Shown: in pieces, positions 1-6,008 of the stretch | Layout of the letters: the number at the start of each line of letters is the position of its first letter | Position numbering within the stretch: position 1 is the stretch's first letter | Origin: Eubacteriales bacterium | GTDB taxonomy: Bacteria; Bacillota; Clostridia; Acetivibrionales; STF1-152 | Direction: 5' to 3' | Length of the DNA stretch: 7,993 nucleotides | Assembly: GCA_028703215.1 (NCBI GenBank) | Contig: JAQVNH010000038.1 | Location: forward strand, 1-7,993 | Notes under the pieces: model-generated | Database searches by the model: none | Told to the model about the DNA's origin: nothing | What the model saw: the letters and a program-made list of their open reading frames with translations, nothing else | Translations under genes and position numbers: made by a program

Positions 1-692
1 TTTACATCAGGATGTCTGGTCGCAAGCAAGCTTATCTGCCGTGCAAAAATCATGTAGTTGCTTTTTTTCGCATAATTGTCAAGAAACGGGTAGTAGGTGA
101 GTTGATCCGTGCCATTTATCTTGTATATGTTTCCCGAGGGTTCAAGCCAAAATTTTGTTGTTTCGGTAGTTGTGGGAGTTGCCGTTGTCGGGGCAACAGA
201 AGTCGTTGTGGATGTTGATGTGTCGGAAGGGAATGTGCCCGTCTGCGCTTCGGATGTTGTCGGGGCAACAGAAGTCGGCGTGGATGTTGATGTATCTGAA
301 GGAAACGTACTCGTCTGCGCCTCAAAAGTTGTCGGCACTGATGTTGTTTCGGAAGGAATCTGACTGCCGTTATCTGATGAAAAAATATTTTTTATGAATG
401 TACCCGCATTTTCAAAAAACTTTAGTGCCTGATTATAATATCTGCGGCTTTCGCCCTTGATATTGCTGTAATACATGATAAAACTGTCTCGCAAGAATAT
501 CTGGTCCTTCAAAGCCTCTTCGAGATTTGTCTGAAAGTCGCCGGAGGAGAATGAAGCGCCTTTCATGGTCGAAAACATTGACATGTTTCTATTTTCAAGA
601 GGCGAATATTCAACCTGGGGGTTGATGAAATACATGCACATGAAAAACAGTGTTACTGTTATAATACCTATAATCAGAAAGTATCTTCTCAT
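1..692 (-). CDS. DHHW-family (AlgX/AlgJ-like) membrane-anchored protein, C-terminus beyond the window
   Basis: Reading leftward from the ATG at 692-690 gives 230 uninterrupted codons to the window edge; no stop is reached, so the gene is partial. A GGAG ribosome binding site sits at 700-703. Residues 5-22 form one hydrophobic segment after MRRY (signal anchor). Residues 29-71 match the usual N-terminal block of DHHW proteins, with SPLENRN at 30-36 and KDQIFLRDSF at 62-71. Residues 112-180 are a Ser/Thr/Pro linker made of 24-residue repeats. From residue 181 the protein is clearly homologous to its upstream neighbour: NIYKINGTD at 188-196 and RHPDV at the edge. The DHHW and GDS motifs should lie beyond the window. 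Its start is 22 bases past the neighbour's stop, so the two are cotranscribed. The likely role is outside the membrane, in O-acetylation of surface polysaccharide. The family call is firm; the substrate is unknown. Confidence 0.85.
   Translation of the reverse strand, partial: MRRYFLIIGIITVTLFFMCMYFINPQVEYSPLENRNMSMFSTMKGASFSSGDFQTNLEEALKDQIFLRDSFIMYYSNIKGESRRYYNQALKFFENAGTFIKNIFSSDNGSQIPSETTSVPTTFEAQTSTFPSDTSTSTPTSVAPTTSEAQTGTFPSDTSTSTTTSVAPTTATPTTTETTKFWLEPSGNIYKINGTDQLTYYPFLDNYAKKSNYMIFARQISLLATRHPDV
184..335 (-). repeat. 72-bp tandem repeat coding for a Ser/Thr-rich linker
   Basis: Two complete 72-bp units lie at 184-255 and 256-327, and the first 8 bases of a third unit (GTTGTCGG) follow at 328-335. 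The two units match at about 60 of 72 positions, and their first 22 bases are identical. The period is a multiple of three, so the repeat stays in the reading frame of the minus-strand gene. Each unit encodes 24 residues containing TFPSDTSTST and SVAPTT. Most differences are at third codon positions, which suggests selection on the protein after duplication. Copy number could vary between strains. Confidence 0.9.
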
Positions 693-714
693 GCTTTATC
701 TCCGGTTCCCGAAA

Positions 715-1809
715 TTATTTCACGGGAATATTTTGAAATCTCCAGTTATAGTACATGTCCAGCTGGCCAAGAATAACCACTGCGTCGATATCGTTATCCA
801 AAATAAACTTATCTATTGCATACTGGTTAAGTATAGTCTTATCTATATAGTAAAAGTTGCTGAAATGCGATGCCAGAAGTTTTCGAACAGGCCTGTTGTT
901 TGAATCGCCGATCATAAGACAGTTGTAAGTATTGCCCGGGAATTCAAATTTAAGCAGGCCTTCCTCGTTTCCATAATAATAACGATAGTGCTGATAATTG
1001 ATATCCCTTGAATAAACGCCGCTGTGATATTGCGCTTCCAGGCCGATATCTTTTTCCTTGCCGCCCATGTATGATTTATAGGCTCCAAGATCGTATTTAT
1101 ATATCTTGAAGCTGTCCGGAGATACAGTTATCCCGCCGCCGGACTTATTGTATTTCGAGCCATACCATTGAATGCTTTTCCCGAAATCGACAGTGGCAAC
1201 CGGGACTTTGGCGGGAGATAAGCCAAAATCGTCCCTCATCATTGCCCAAATATCCAGATAGCCCTGATGGCCTCCTATCGGAGTCCAGTGATGGTCCGTC
1301 TTAAACAGATAAGTTTGCAGATCTTCAAAAGTTTCAATATCAAGTTTATCGTATTTTATTTTATCCGACAGCAAGGAATCTATGTAAGCGGAGTAGTCGA
1401 ATACGCTTATTCCTTCGCTTTCATTGAACCATGTCAGATCTTCGGTCTTTGTAACATAATAAGCGTAAAACCTGACGTCTGGATGCCGCTTCACGATCGT
1501 ATTGACTTGGAATGCAAATTCCTGCGCCTTGTTTTTTATGTCGGACTCCTCCAGTGTCGGATAGTACGAAAGATAATCCGTTCCGTTTATCTTATACACA
1601 TTGCCGGCAGGATCAAGCGTGAAATCGGGTAGCGCAGAGGTTGTCGCTTCGGGGGTTGCCGATACTGGCGTCGAGGATCCTAAAGAGGATTCGGTTGTGG
1701 AAGGGACGGTCTCCTTTTGAGGGAAAGCCGAACATGCGGATAGCATTGCCGCAGATACTGAAAGAATAAGAATAAAGAACTTGAGTCTTTTTGATAAATT
1801 AGCCTTCAT
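715..1809 (-). CDS. DHHW-family SGNH-hydrolase-like lipoprotein
   Basis: This 364-residue protein begins with a lipoprotein signal peptide: KRLKFFILIL, then the lipobox LSAC with the lipidated Cys at 26. A Ser/Thr/Pro linker runs from about 30 to 60. The remainder is a DHHW/AlgX-like domain: VYKINGTD at 71-78, TDHHWTPIGG at 171-180 and GDSNNRP at 301-307. By analogy with AlgX (Asp-x-His plus Ser), D172, H174 and S303 are the probable catalytic triad of an acetyl-esterase or O-acetyltransferase. It lacks the N-terminal ENR/RD block of its downstream paralogue. The ATG at 1809 is the only start available near the GGGAGG site at 1825-1830, although the 15-base spacing is long. A small hairpin (1832-1850) sits just upstream of that site. 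It is the first gene of an operon with the downstream paralogue. A role in O-acetylation of surface polysaccharide, with an MBOAT partner, is inferred from the family; no MBOAT gene is in the window. Confidence 0.87.
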   Translation of the reverse strand: MKANLSKRLKFFILILSVSAAMLSACSAFPQKETVPSTTESSLGSSTPVSATPEATTSALPDFTLDPAGNVYKINGTDYLSYYPTLEESDIKNKAQEFAFQVNTIVKRHPDVRFYAYYVTKTEDLTWFNESEGISVFDYSAYIDSLLSDKIKYDKLDIETFEDLQTYLFKTDHHWTPIGGHQGYLDIWAMMRDDFGLSPAKVPVATVDFGKSIQWYGSKYNKSGGGITVSPDSFKIYKYDLGAYKSYMGGKEKDIGLEAQYHSGVYSRDINYQHYRYYYGNEEGLLKFEFPGNTYNCLMIGDSNNRPVRKLLASHFSNFYYIDKTILNQYAIDKFILDNDIDAVVILGQLDMYYNWRFQNIPVK

Positions 1810-1879
1810 GCTTTGACGAAAATTCCTCCCTGCAAGCGATAATGCTTTGCGACGTATAACTACCCGGGCATCGTTCTCT

Positions 1880-1908
1880 ATTATACTTTAAAATATCACT
1901 GTGTTCAA
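1880..1908 (-). promoter_or_regulatory. Sigma-A type promoter of the DHHW operon
   Basis: On the minus strand, TTGAAC (plus 1903-1908) is followed after exactly 17 bases by TATAAT (plus 1880-1885). Transcription would start near 1873 and leave a leader of about 64 bases before the ATG at 1809. A second, extended -10 sequence (TGGTATAAT, plus 1909-1917) lies just upstream but has no good -35. A 10-bp palindrome ATCATATGAT at 1920-1929 lies upstream of the -35 and could bind a regulator. Confidence 0.8.
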
Positions 1909-1992
1909 ATTATACCAGCATCATATGATCATGTATGAAGCCAATAAAAATAAAAGAAATTTAACTATACTTAATAAAAATGATTGGACATA

Positions 1993-2021
1993 TTGGACTT
2001 TGGGAATAAATTTGATATACT
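1993..2021 (+). promoter_or_regulatory. Sigma-A type promoter of the transketolase genes
   Basis: TTGGAC at 1993-1998 is followed after 17 bases by TATACT at 2016-2021. A duplicate TTGGAC lies at 1984-1989, but its spacing is wrong. The start point would be near 2028, giving a leader of about 38 bases that ends in the strong AAGGAGG site at 2053-2059. Confidence 0.75.
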
Positions 2022-2065
2022 GAAACCTGCATGATTATTTGGAAATCAATTTAAGGAGGTTTAAA

Positions 2066-2929
2066 ATGCAAAATCCTAACTTTGAATATATGCGCAGACT
2101 TAGCGCCGATATTCGGGTCGAGACCGTTAAAGCCATAAGCAAGGCCGGAGCAGGACATATCGGAGGAGCGGTTTCTATAGCTGATGTTCTTGCGGTCTTA
2201 TATGGCGGGGCAATGAATATTCGTCCGAGTGATCCCGACTGGGAGCACAGAGACTGGCTTGTTTTGTCGAAAGGCCATGCTGGCCCGGGACTTTATGCTG
2301 CGCTCGCTTTGACGGGATATTTCCCGATGGACTGGCTCGATACGGTAAATAAACCCGGAACAAGACTGCCAAGTCACTGCGACATGAAGAGGACCCCCGG
2401 GATAGATATGACAACCGGATCGCTTGGCCAGGGTCTGTCTGCGGCAGTCGGAATAGCTTTGGGAAACCGTATCAACGGTATAGAAAGCTATGTTTACTGT
2501 ATCGTCGGAGACGGTGAGATAAACGAGGGGCAGATATGGGAAGCCGCCCAAACGGCATCACATAATAAAATAGATAATCTTATATTATTTGTTGACTGGA
2601 ATAAAAAGCAGCTCGACGGAAAGTTGGAGGACGTTAACGATCCAATCGATATTGCCGGGAAATTTGAGGCTTTTGGTTTTGAGGCGCAGACTGTCAAAGG
2701 CTATGATGTAGAAGAAATATACTCCGCAATCGAGCGTGCAAAAAAAGTAAAAGGCAAGCCTTCGGTTATTGTTCTTGACACACTTAAAGGCCTGGGCATC
2801 TGTTTTGCCGAGAATGCGGTGACCTGCCATTTCATGGCAGTAGATGAGAAGATGGAAAAAGAAGCCATAGATGTAATAGAAAAACGCTATGAGCAAGGCG
2901 CATACCCGGGAGGTGAATCAAGAAAATGA
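2066..2929 (+). CDS. Transketolase, N-terminal (TPP pyrophosphate-binding) subunit
   Basis: The gene encodes the first half of a split transketolase (287 residues), a cytoplasmic enzyme moving two-carbon ketol units between sugar phosphates. Recognisable motifs in order are GHIGG at 30-34, LSKGH at 67-71, GSLGQG at 118-123, and the TPP/metal motif beginning GDGEINEGQ at 148-156 with its conserved Asn in DWNKKQLDG at 177-185. KGLGICFAEN followed by CHF at 241-256 supplies the His near the substrate phosphate site. The ATG at 2066 was chosen because AAGGAGG (2053-2059) lies 6 bases upstream. A TTG at 2039 in the same frame has no ribosome binding site and would overlap that Shine-Dalgarno. The stop overlaps the next gene's start (ATGA), so both halves should be made in equal amounts. 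Split transketolases are common in Bacillota and Archaea. A specialised substrate cannot be excluded. Confidence 0.93.
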   Translation: MQNPNFEYMRRLSADIRVETVKAISKAGAGHIGGAVSIADVLAVLYGGAMNIRPSDPDWEHRDWLVLSKGHAGPGLYAALALTGYFPMDWLDTVNKPGTRLPSHCDMKRTPGIDMTTGSLGQGLSAAVGIALGNRINGIESYVYCIVGDGEINEGQIWEAAQTASHNKIDNLILFVDWNKKQLDGKLEDVNDPIDIAGKFEAFGFEAQTVKGYDVEEIYSAIERAKKVKGKPSVIVLDTLKGLGICFAENAVTCHFMAVDEKMEKEAIDVIEKRYEQGAYPGGESRK

Positions 2930-3885
2930 GAATAGCATCGAACCATGATTTAGAAACAGTTGAAATGCGCAAGGCATTCGTTGAGACCTTGATTCAGGAG
3001 GGAAATAAAAATTCCCGGATAGTAACTGTTAACAGCGATCTTTGCAGCTCAATGGGAATTACAGATTTCGTAAAGATATTTCCGGATAGGTCATTCAATG
3101 TAGGCATTCAGGAAAGCAACGGTGTTGGCGTGTCTGCGGGACTTTCGGCAGCAGGCATGATACCTTTCTTCCATACTTTTGCTGTTTTTGCGTCAAGACG
3201 TGTTTTTGACCAGGCATTCGTATCGTGTGCTTACGCGGGTCTCAATGTCAAAATAGTCGGCGGTGACCCGGGTGTTACTGCAACGACAAATGGCGGCACC
3301 CATATGTCGTTTGAGGATATCGCGCTGATGCGCGCGATCCCGACTGCCAGAGTAATCGAATTTTCAGACACAACAATGGTACGCAAGGTCGTACCACAAG
3401 TAGTGGAACACTATGGTGTAGACTACATGAGGCTTATGAGAAAATGCCTTCATCGGATATACGACGAAAGTTCCGAGATTATTGTCGGCAAGGCAAATGT
3501 TCTTCGTGAAGGAACCGATGTAACGATCATAGCCTGCGGTCTGGAAGTATATGAAGCTTTGACGGCGGCACAACAGCTTGAAGAAGAGGGAATATCCGCA
3601 AGAGTTGTAGATATGTTTACGATAAAACCTCTGGACAATGAGTGTGTTATCGAAAGCGCAAAGAAAACCGGTGCCATCGTTACGGCAGAGAACCATAATA
3701 TAATCAACGGATTGGGCTCGGCAGTTGCGGAAGTTCTGGTCGAAAACATACCGGTTCCGATGGAACGTGTAGGCGCCCAGGACGAATTCGGCGAGGTTGG
3801 GCCGCAGAATTATCTGATGGAGCGTTTTAATCTGACATCGAAGACGATATATGAAAAAGCGAAACGAGTGATTTCAAGGAAATAA
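2926..3885 (+). CDS. Transketolase, C-terminal (pyrimidine-binding) subunit
   Basis: This 319-residue protein supplies the PYR domain and the C-terminal domain that complete the transketolase. The catalytic Glu that activates thiamine diphosphate is E63 in VGIQESNGVGVSAGL; most family members read AEQNMVGIAAGLA, so the flanking residues are unusual. PFFHTFAVFASRRVFDQ at 80-96 forms the cofactor pocket, and GGTHMSFEDIALMRAIP at 123-139 is the conserved substrate loop. From about 195 the transketolase C-terminal domain starts (REGTDVTIIACGLEVYEAL). The ATG at 2926 overlaps the preceding stop by 4 bases. GGGAGGTGA at 2908-2916 gives it its own ribosome site 9 bases upstream. A terminator follows 39 bases after the stop, so the unit holds only these two genes. 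Possible roles are housekeeping pentose phosphate chemistry or a dedicated ketose cleavage. Confidence 0.93.
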   Translation: MRIASNHDLETVEMRKAFVETLIQEGNKNSRIVTVNSDLCSSMGITDFVKIFPDRSFNVGIQESNGVGVSAGLSAAGMIPFFHTFAVFASRRVFDQAFVSCAYAGLNVKIVGGDPGVTATTNGGTHMSFEDIALMRAIPTARVIEFSDTTMVRKVVPQVVEHYGVDYMRLMRKCLHRIYDESSEIIVGKANVLREGTDVTIIACGLEVYEALTAAQQLEEEGISARVVDMFTIKPLDNECVIESAKKTGAIVTAENHNIINGLGSAVAEVLVENIPVPMERVGAQDEFGEVGPQNYLMERFNLTSKTIYEKAKRVISRK

Positions 3886-3923
3886 AGCGATTTTGAAATC
3901 AAGCCAAATTCAACAGAAATAAG

Positions 3924-3957
3924 AAAACGCACTCAACTGAAAACGAGTGCGTTTTTT
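3924..3957. terminator. Bidirectional rho-independent terminator between converging genes
   Basis: AAAACGCACTC (3924-3934) and GAGTGCGTTTT (3945-3955) form an 11-bp perfect stem around a 10-base loop. A run of T ends at 3957 on the plus strand. The A run on the left arm gives a T run on the minus strand as well. It therefore serves both the transketolase operon (plus) and the aldehyde dehydrogenase gene (minus), whose stop is at 3994-3996. Confidence 0.92.
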
Positions 3958-3993
3958 ATAAAGCTCTTAATTAGTTCTTAATTGCTTTTATGA

Positions 3994-5400
3994 TTACTCT
4001 GACATTACTTTTTCACCAAACAGTTCTTTGTCGTCCGGCACATTTTCCTTGATCGGAATAGATACCCAGGTGGTATTTATCATGTGCTTCCAGGTTATAT
4101 TCTCGGAAGCGATATTGCCTCCCCAGGTGCCGCAGCCAAGAGAAAGAGTGAACGGCATTCCGTTATCCCAATTACCGCTGTTGCCATAGCAGACAGCTTG
4201 ACGAACCATTACACGCGAGGTGGTAGTTTTCTCTGACAACAGCGAAATGCGTTCTTCATCTACTGAATGGATTCCGCAGGAATGTCCTTGACCTGACCAG
4301 TCGAGTATCTCATTGACACGGTTGATCGCATTTTCAAAAAGGTCATATTTATATATTGTTAATACGACAGAAAGCTTTTCTCCGGAAAAAGGATGCTCCG
4401 CGCCTGTCCCATTCTCCTCTACCATTAGGAATTTTGTTCCTTCGGGAATTGTAAAACCGGCAATTTTTGCAATAATATCCGCGGATTGAGCTGTAATTCC
4501 GGATTTGGGGTTTAGATGCCCGTTCTCAAGGAACATGGCCTTCGCGAGTTTTTCCTTTTCGTCAGCGTTGCAAAGGTAGCCGCCGTTCTCTTTGAGTTTT
4601 TTGAGCACAGTATTGTAAATGTCTTTTTGGACCACTATTGAGTTATCGGACGAACAACTGGTAGCGAAGTCAAATGTCTTTGAAAGCATGACCTTGCGGC
4701 ATGCGTCATCGAGATCGGCAGTTTCGTCAATGATAACTACGGCATTGCCGGCTCCCACGCCATATGCGGGCGTGCCGGAAGAATAGGCTGCCTTTACGAG
4801 TGCTCCGCCGCCGGTCGCCAGGACCAGATCACATTGTTTCATTAATTCATTGCTGAGTTCCAGTGTGGGTTCCTCGATACTGATTATGAGATCCTCAGGT
4901 GCTCCGTGCTTTTTCAGAACAGCGCGGAGAATGTCGCATACAAGCATATTGGTTTTTTTCGTTCTGGGATGGGGAGAAAAGACTATCGCATTTCTTCCCT
5001 TGATCGCGCCAAGTGCATTTATAACGGGTGTTGCTTCGGGATTCGTGCAGGGAACGATGGCGCCGATTACTCCGACCGGTTTTGCCAATTTCACTATACC
5101 CCTGGCATCATCTCTTTCAATGACACCGACAGACTTCACACCTTTCATGTCACGATATGCTCCGCGTACTTTTTTCTGGAGCTTGATATATTTCGCATCA
5201 TAATATCCCATCCGTGACTCTTCGAATGCAAGACGCGCTATAGGCACGGCATTTTCATCCTTCACTGTTGCCCACGCCATTGCCGCGATAAGCTCCTCGA
5301 CTTTTTCCTGACTGAATCCTTTGGCGACCTTTTGAGCGATCCTTGCTCTCTTCACAAGTTCTGCCACATATTCGCTGCTGGTTTTGATTTCCTCACTCAT
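3994..5400 (-). CDS. CoA-acylating aldehyde dehydrogenase (SauS/SucD/EutE type)
   Basis: This 468-residue cytoplasmic enzyme should oxidise an aldehyde with NAD(P)+ and CoA to the acyl-CoA, or run in reverse. The length fits stand-alone acylating dehydrogenases. Visible features are ARPVG-like KPVGVIGAIVP at 107-117, NALGAIKGRNAIVFSPHP at 128-145 for nucleotide binding, ATGGGALVKAAYSSG at 195-209, GVGAGN at 214-219, the catalytic Cys C249 in ATSCSSDN, and LGCGTWGGN at 421-429, a hallmark of the acylating branch. From memory it resembles both sulfoacetaldehyde dehydrogenase (SauS) and succinate-semialdehyde dehydrogenase (SucD). The substrate cannot be told from sequence alone. AGGGGGA at 5409-5415 lies 8 bases before the ATG. 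The gene stands alone, converging on the transketolase pair and sharing its terminator. No microcompartment targeting peptide or shell gene is visible. Confidence 0.9.
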   Translation of the reverse strand: MSEEIKTSSEYVAELVKRARIAQKVAKGFSQEKVEELIAAMAWATVKDENAVPIARLAFEESRMGYYDAKYIKLQKKVRGAYRDMKGVKSVGVIERDDARGIVKLAKPVGVIGAIVPCTNPEATPVINALGAIKGRNAIVFSPHPRTKKTNMLVCDILRAVLKKHGAPEDLIISIEEPTLELSNELMKQCDLVLATGGGALVKAAYSSGTPAYGVGAGNAVVIIDETADLDDACRKVMLSKTFDFATSCSSDNSIVVQKDIYNTVLKKLKENGGYLCNADEKEKLAKAMFLENGHLNPKSGITAQSADIIAKIAGFTIPEGTKFLMVEENGTGAEHPFSGEKLSVVLTIYKYDLFENAINRVNEILDWSGQGHSCGIHSVDEERISLLSEKTTTSRVMVRQAVCYGNSGNWDNGMPFTLSLGCGTWGGNIASENITWKHMINTTWVSIPIKENVPDDKELFGEKVMSE

Positions 5401-5462
5401 AATTAATTTCCCCCTATAAAGATGATTTGTTAATTGTATTTAAATATTATTTTCATTTTATT

Positions 5463-5481
5463 ATTGATTAAAACAATCAAT
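5463..5481. promoter_or_regulatory. Inverted repeat upstream of the aldehyde dehydrogenase gene, candidate operator
   Basis: ATTGATT (5463-5469) and AATCAAT (5475-5481) are perfect 7-base inverted arms around the spacer AAAAC. The element lies 63-81 bases upstream of the aldehyde dehydrogenase ATG, between the candidate -10 at 5520-5525 and the gene. It would therefore sit in the leader or overlap a closer promoter. It could be a repressor site. The surrounding DNA is very AT-rich, so chance is possible. Confidence 0.4.
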
Positions 5482-5519
5482 TTTCATTTAAAATCAAATA
5501 ATAGGTCGTGCTTTTTAAA

Positions 5520-5549
5520 ATTATACGCTGCTTACGTCAAATATTCTAA
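5520..5549 (-). promoter_or_regulatory. Candidate promoter of the aldehyde dehydrogenase gene
   Basis: A perfect minus-strand TATAAT (plus 5520-5525) is preceded after 18 bases by a weak -35, TTAGAA (plus 5544-5549). A TTGACG lies only 9 bases away, too close to act as the -35 of this -10. A weak -35 with a consensus -10 would fit an activated promoter. The leader would be about 110 bases and would contain the inverted repeat at 5463-5481. Confidence 0.35.
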
Positions 5550-5627
5550 CATATATTCTGACAAATATCCTGATATTGCGTGAATTTTATGGTTTTTTTC
5601 GAAAATTGCGCTGAAATGATCGGGCTT

Positions 5628-5669
5628 AAAATAAAGGACTTTAGGGTAACCCCCGAAGCCCTTTATTTT
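5628..5669 (-). terminator. Rho-independent terminator of tRNA-Ser (possibly bidirectional)
   Basis: The arms 5628-5641 and 5656-5669 pair over 14 bases on the minus strand with a single G-U pair. The loop contains a second small GGGGTTACCC fold. The minus-strand 3' arm ends in TTTATTTT, giving the U-rich tail. It begins at the last base of the tRNA CCA end, so the tRNA is transcribed alone and does not read on into the aldehyde dehydrogenase gene. The plus strand also ends in TTTATTTT. Confidence 0.8.
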
Positions 5670-5760
5670 GGCGGAGAGAGAGAGATTCGAACTCTCGGAA
5701 CGGTATTAGCGCTCACACGATTTCCAGTCGTGCGCCTTAGACCAGCTCAGCCATCTCTCC
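5669..5760 (-). tRNA. tRNA-Ser (anticodon GGA)
   Basis: Read on the minus strand, the acceptor stem GGAGAGA (5760-5754) pairs with TCTCTCC (5679-5673). The discriminator G and an encoded CCA end at 5669. The anticodon stem CACGA/TCGTG encloses the loop CTGGAAA, giving anticodon GGA, which reads UCC and UCU. The long variable arm typical of serine tRNA is present, with stem GAGCG/CGTTC including one G-U pair. The T arm is GAGAG, TTCGAAT, CTCTC. Total length is 92 bases including CCA. No defect is visible, and no integrase or attachment-site repeat is seen next to it. Confidence 0.97.
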
Positions 5761-5806
5761 ATCTGTGTCTTAATACTAAAAGCGGCTTATTTTCCGACGC
5801 TTCACT

Positions 5807-5836
5807 ATTTTACATTAAGAAGGACTATGATGTCAA
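5807..5836 (-). promoter_or_regulatory. Promoter of tRNA-Ser
   Basis: On the minus strand a consensus -35 TTGACA (plus 5831-5836) is followed after 18 bases by TAAAAT (plus 5807-5812). The start would be near 5800, about 40 bases before the mature tRNA 5' end at 5760. A consensus -35 suits a stable RNA gene. Confidence 0.6.
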
Positions 5837-5880
5837 TTCAAAACAGGAGAGCGTTGGCTTGCAGTTTTGATGCCTCGAAT

Positions 5881-5904
5881 ATTTAAGTATACATTAATCA
5901 TCAT
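5881..5904. repeat. TTAAGTATAC-type near-palindrome, one of three similar sites
   Basis: ATTTAAGTATACATTAATC starts here, downstream of the XRE-cupin gene. A close relative, ATTTAAGTACACATAATTA, starts at 6708 upstream of the same gene. A third, TTAACTATACTTAA, is at 1961-1974 just upstream of the transketolase promoter. On the opposite strand this third copy reads TTAAGTATAGTTAA. The shared core TTAAGTAYA with a TTAA-like end is almost palindromic. It may be a regulator site, but AT-rich DNA yields such matches easily. Confidence 0.3.
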
Positions 5905-6008
5905 CCAAGGAGCGTATCAGAATATTAATTTTTAAAGTTTCAATTGACCGGAAATATACAAGGAAATTTTCATGCAAAAATCAGCTCATATCAGTAAGCG
6001 CGAAACCT

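Noticed and set aside
12..397. Plus-strand and alternate minus-strand frames over the 72-bp repeat
   Set aside because: Low-complexity Val/Asp, Cys/Arg or Pro/Gln/Arg products are shadows of the repetitive linker in the real minus-strand gene, which is open across the whole stretch and homologous to its neighbour.
565..903. Plus-strand frame of 112 codons across the DHHW gene junction
   Set aside because: It is antisense to two well-supported genes, and no ribosome site or family resemblance is visible.
2039..2065. Upstream TTG start for the transketolase N-terminal subunit
   Set aside because: It would translate through the strong AAGGAGG site and has no ribosome site of its own; the ATG at 2066 is ideally placed.
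2824..2840. Perfect hairpin CTGCCAT-TTC-ATGGCAG inside the transketolase gene
   Set aside because: It lies in conserved coding sequence, has no T run and is followed by a translationally coupled gene, so it is unlikely to be a terminator; probably incidental.
5669..5760. tRNA-Ser as an integration site for a mobile element
   Set aside because: No integrase gene, no direct repeat of the tRNA 3' end and no phage-like genes are seen on either side within the window.
5580..5870. Plus-strand open frame of 96 codons across the tRNA region
   Set aside because: It runs antisense through tRNA-Ser and its terminator, has no ribosome binding site and has no protein-like features.
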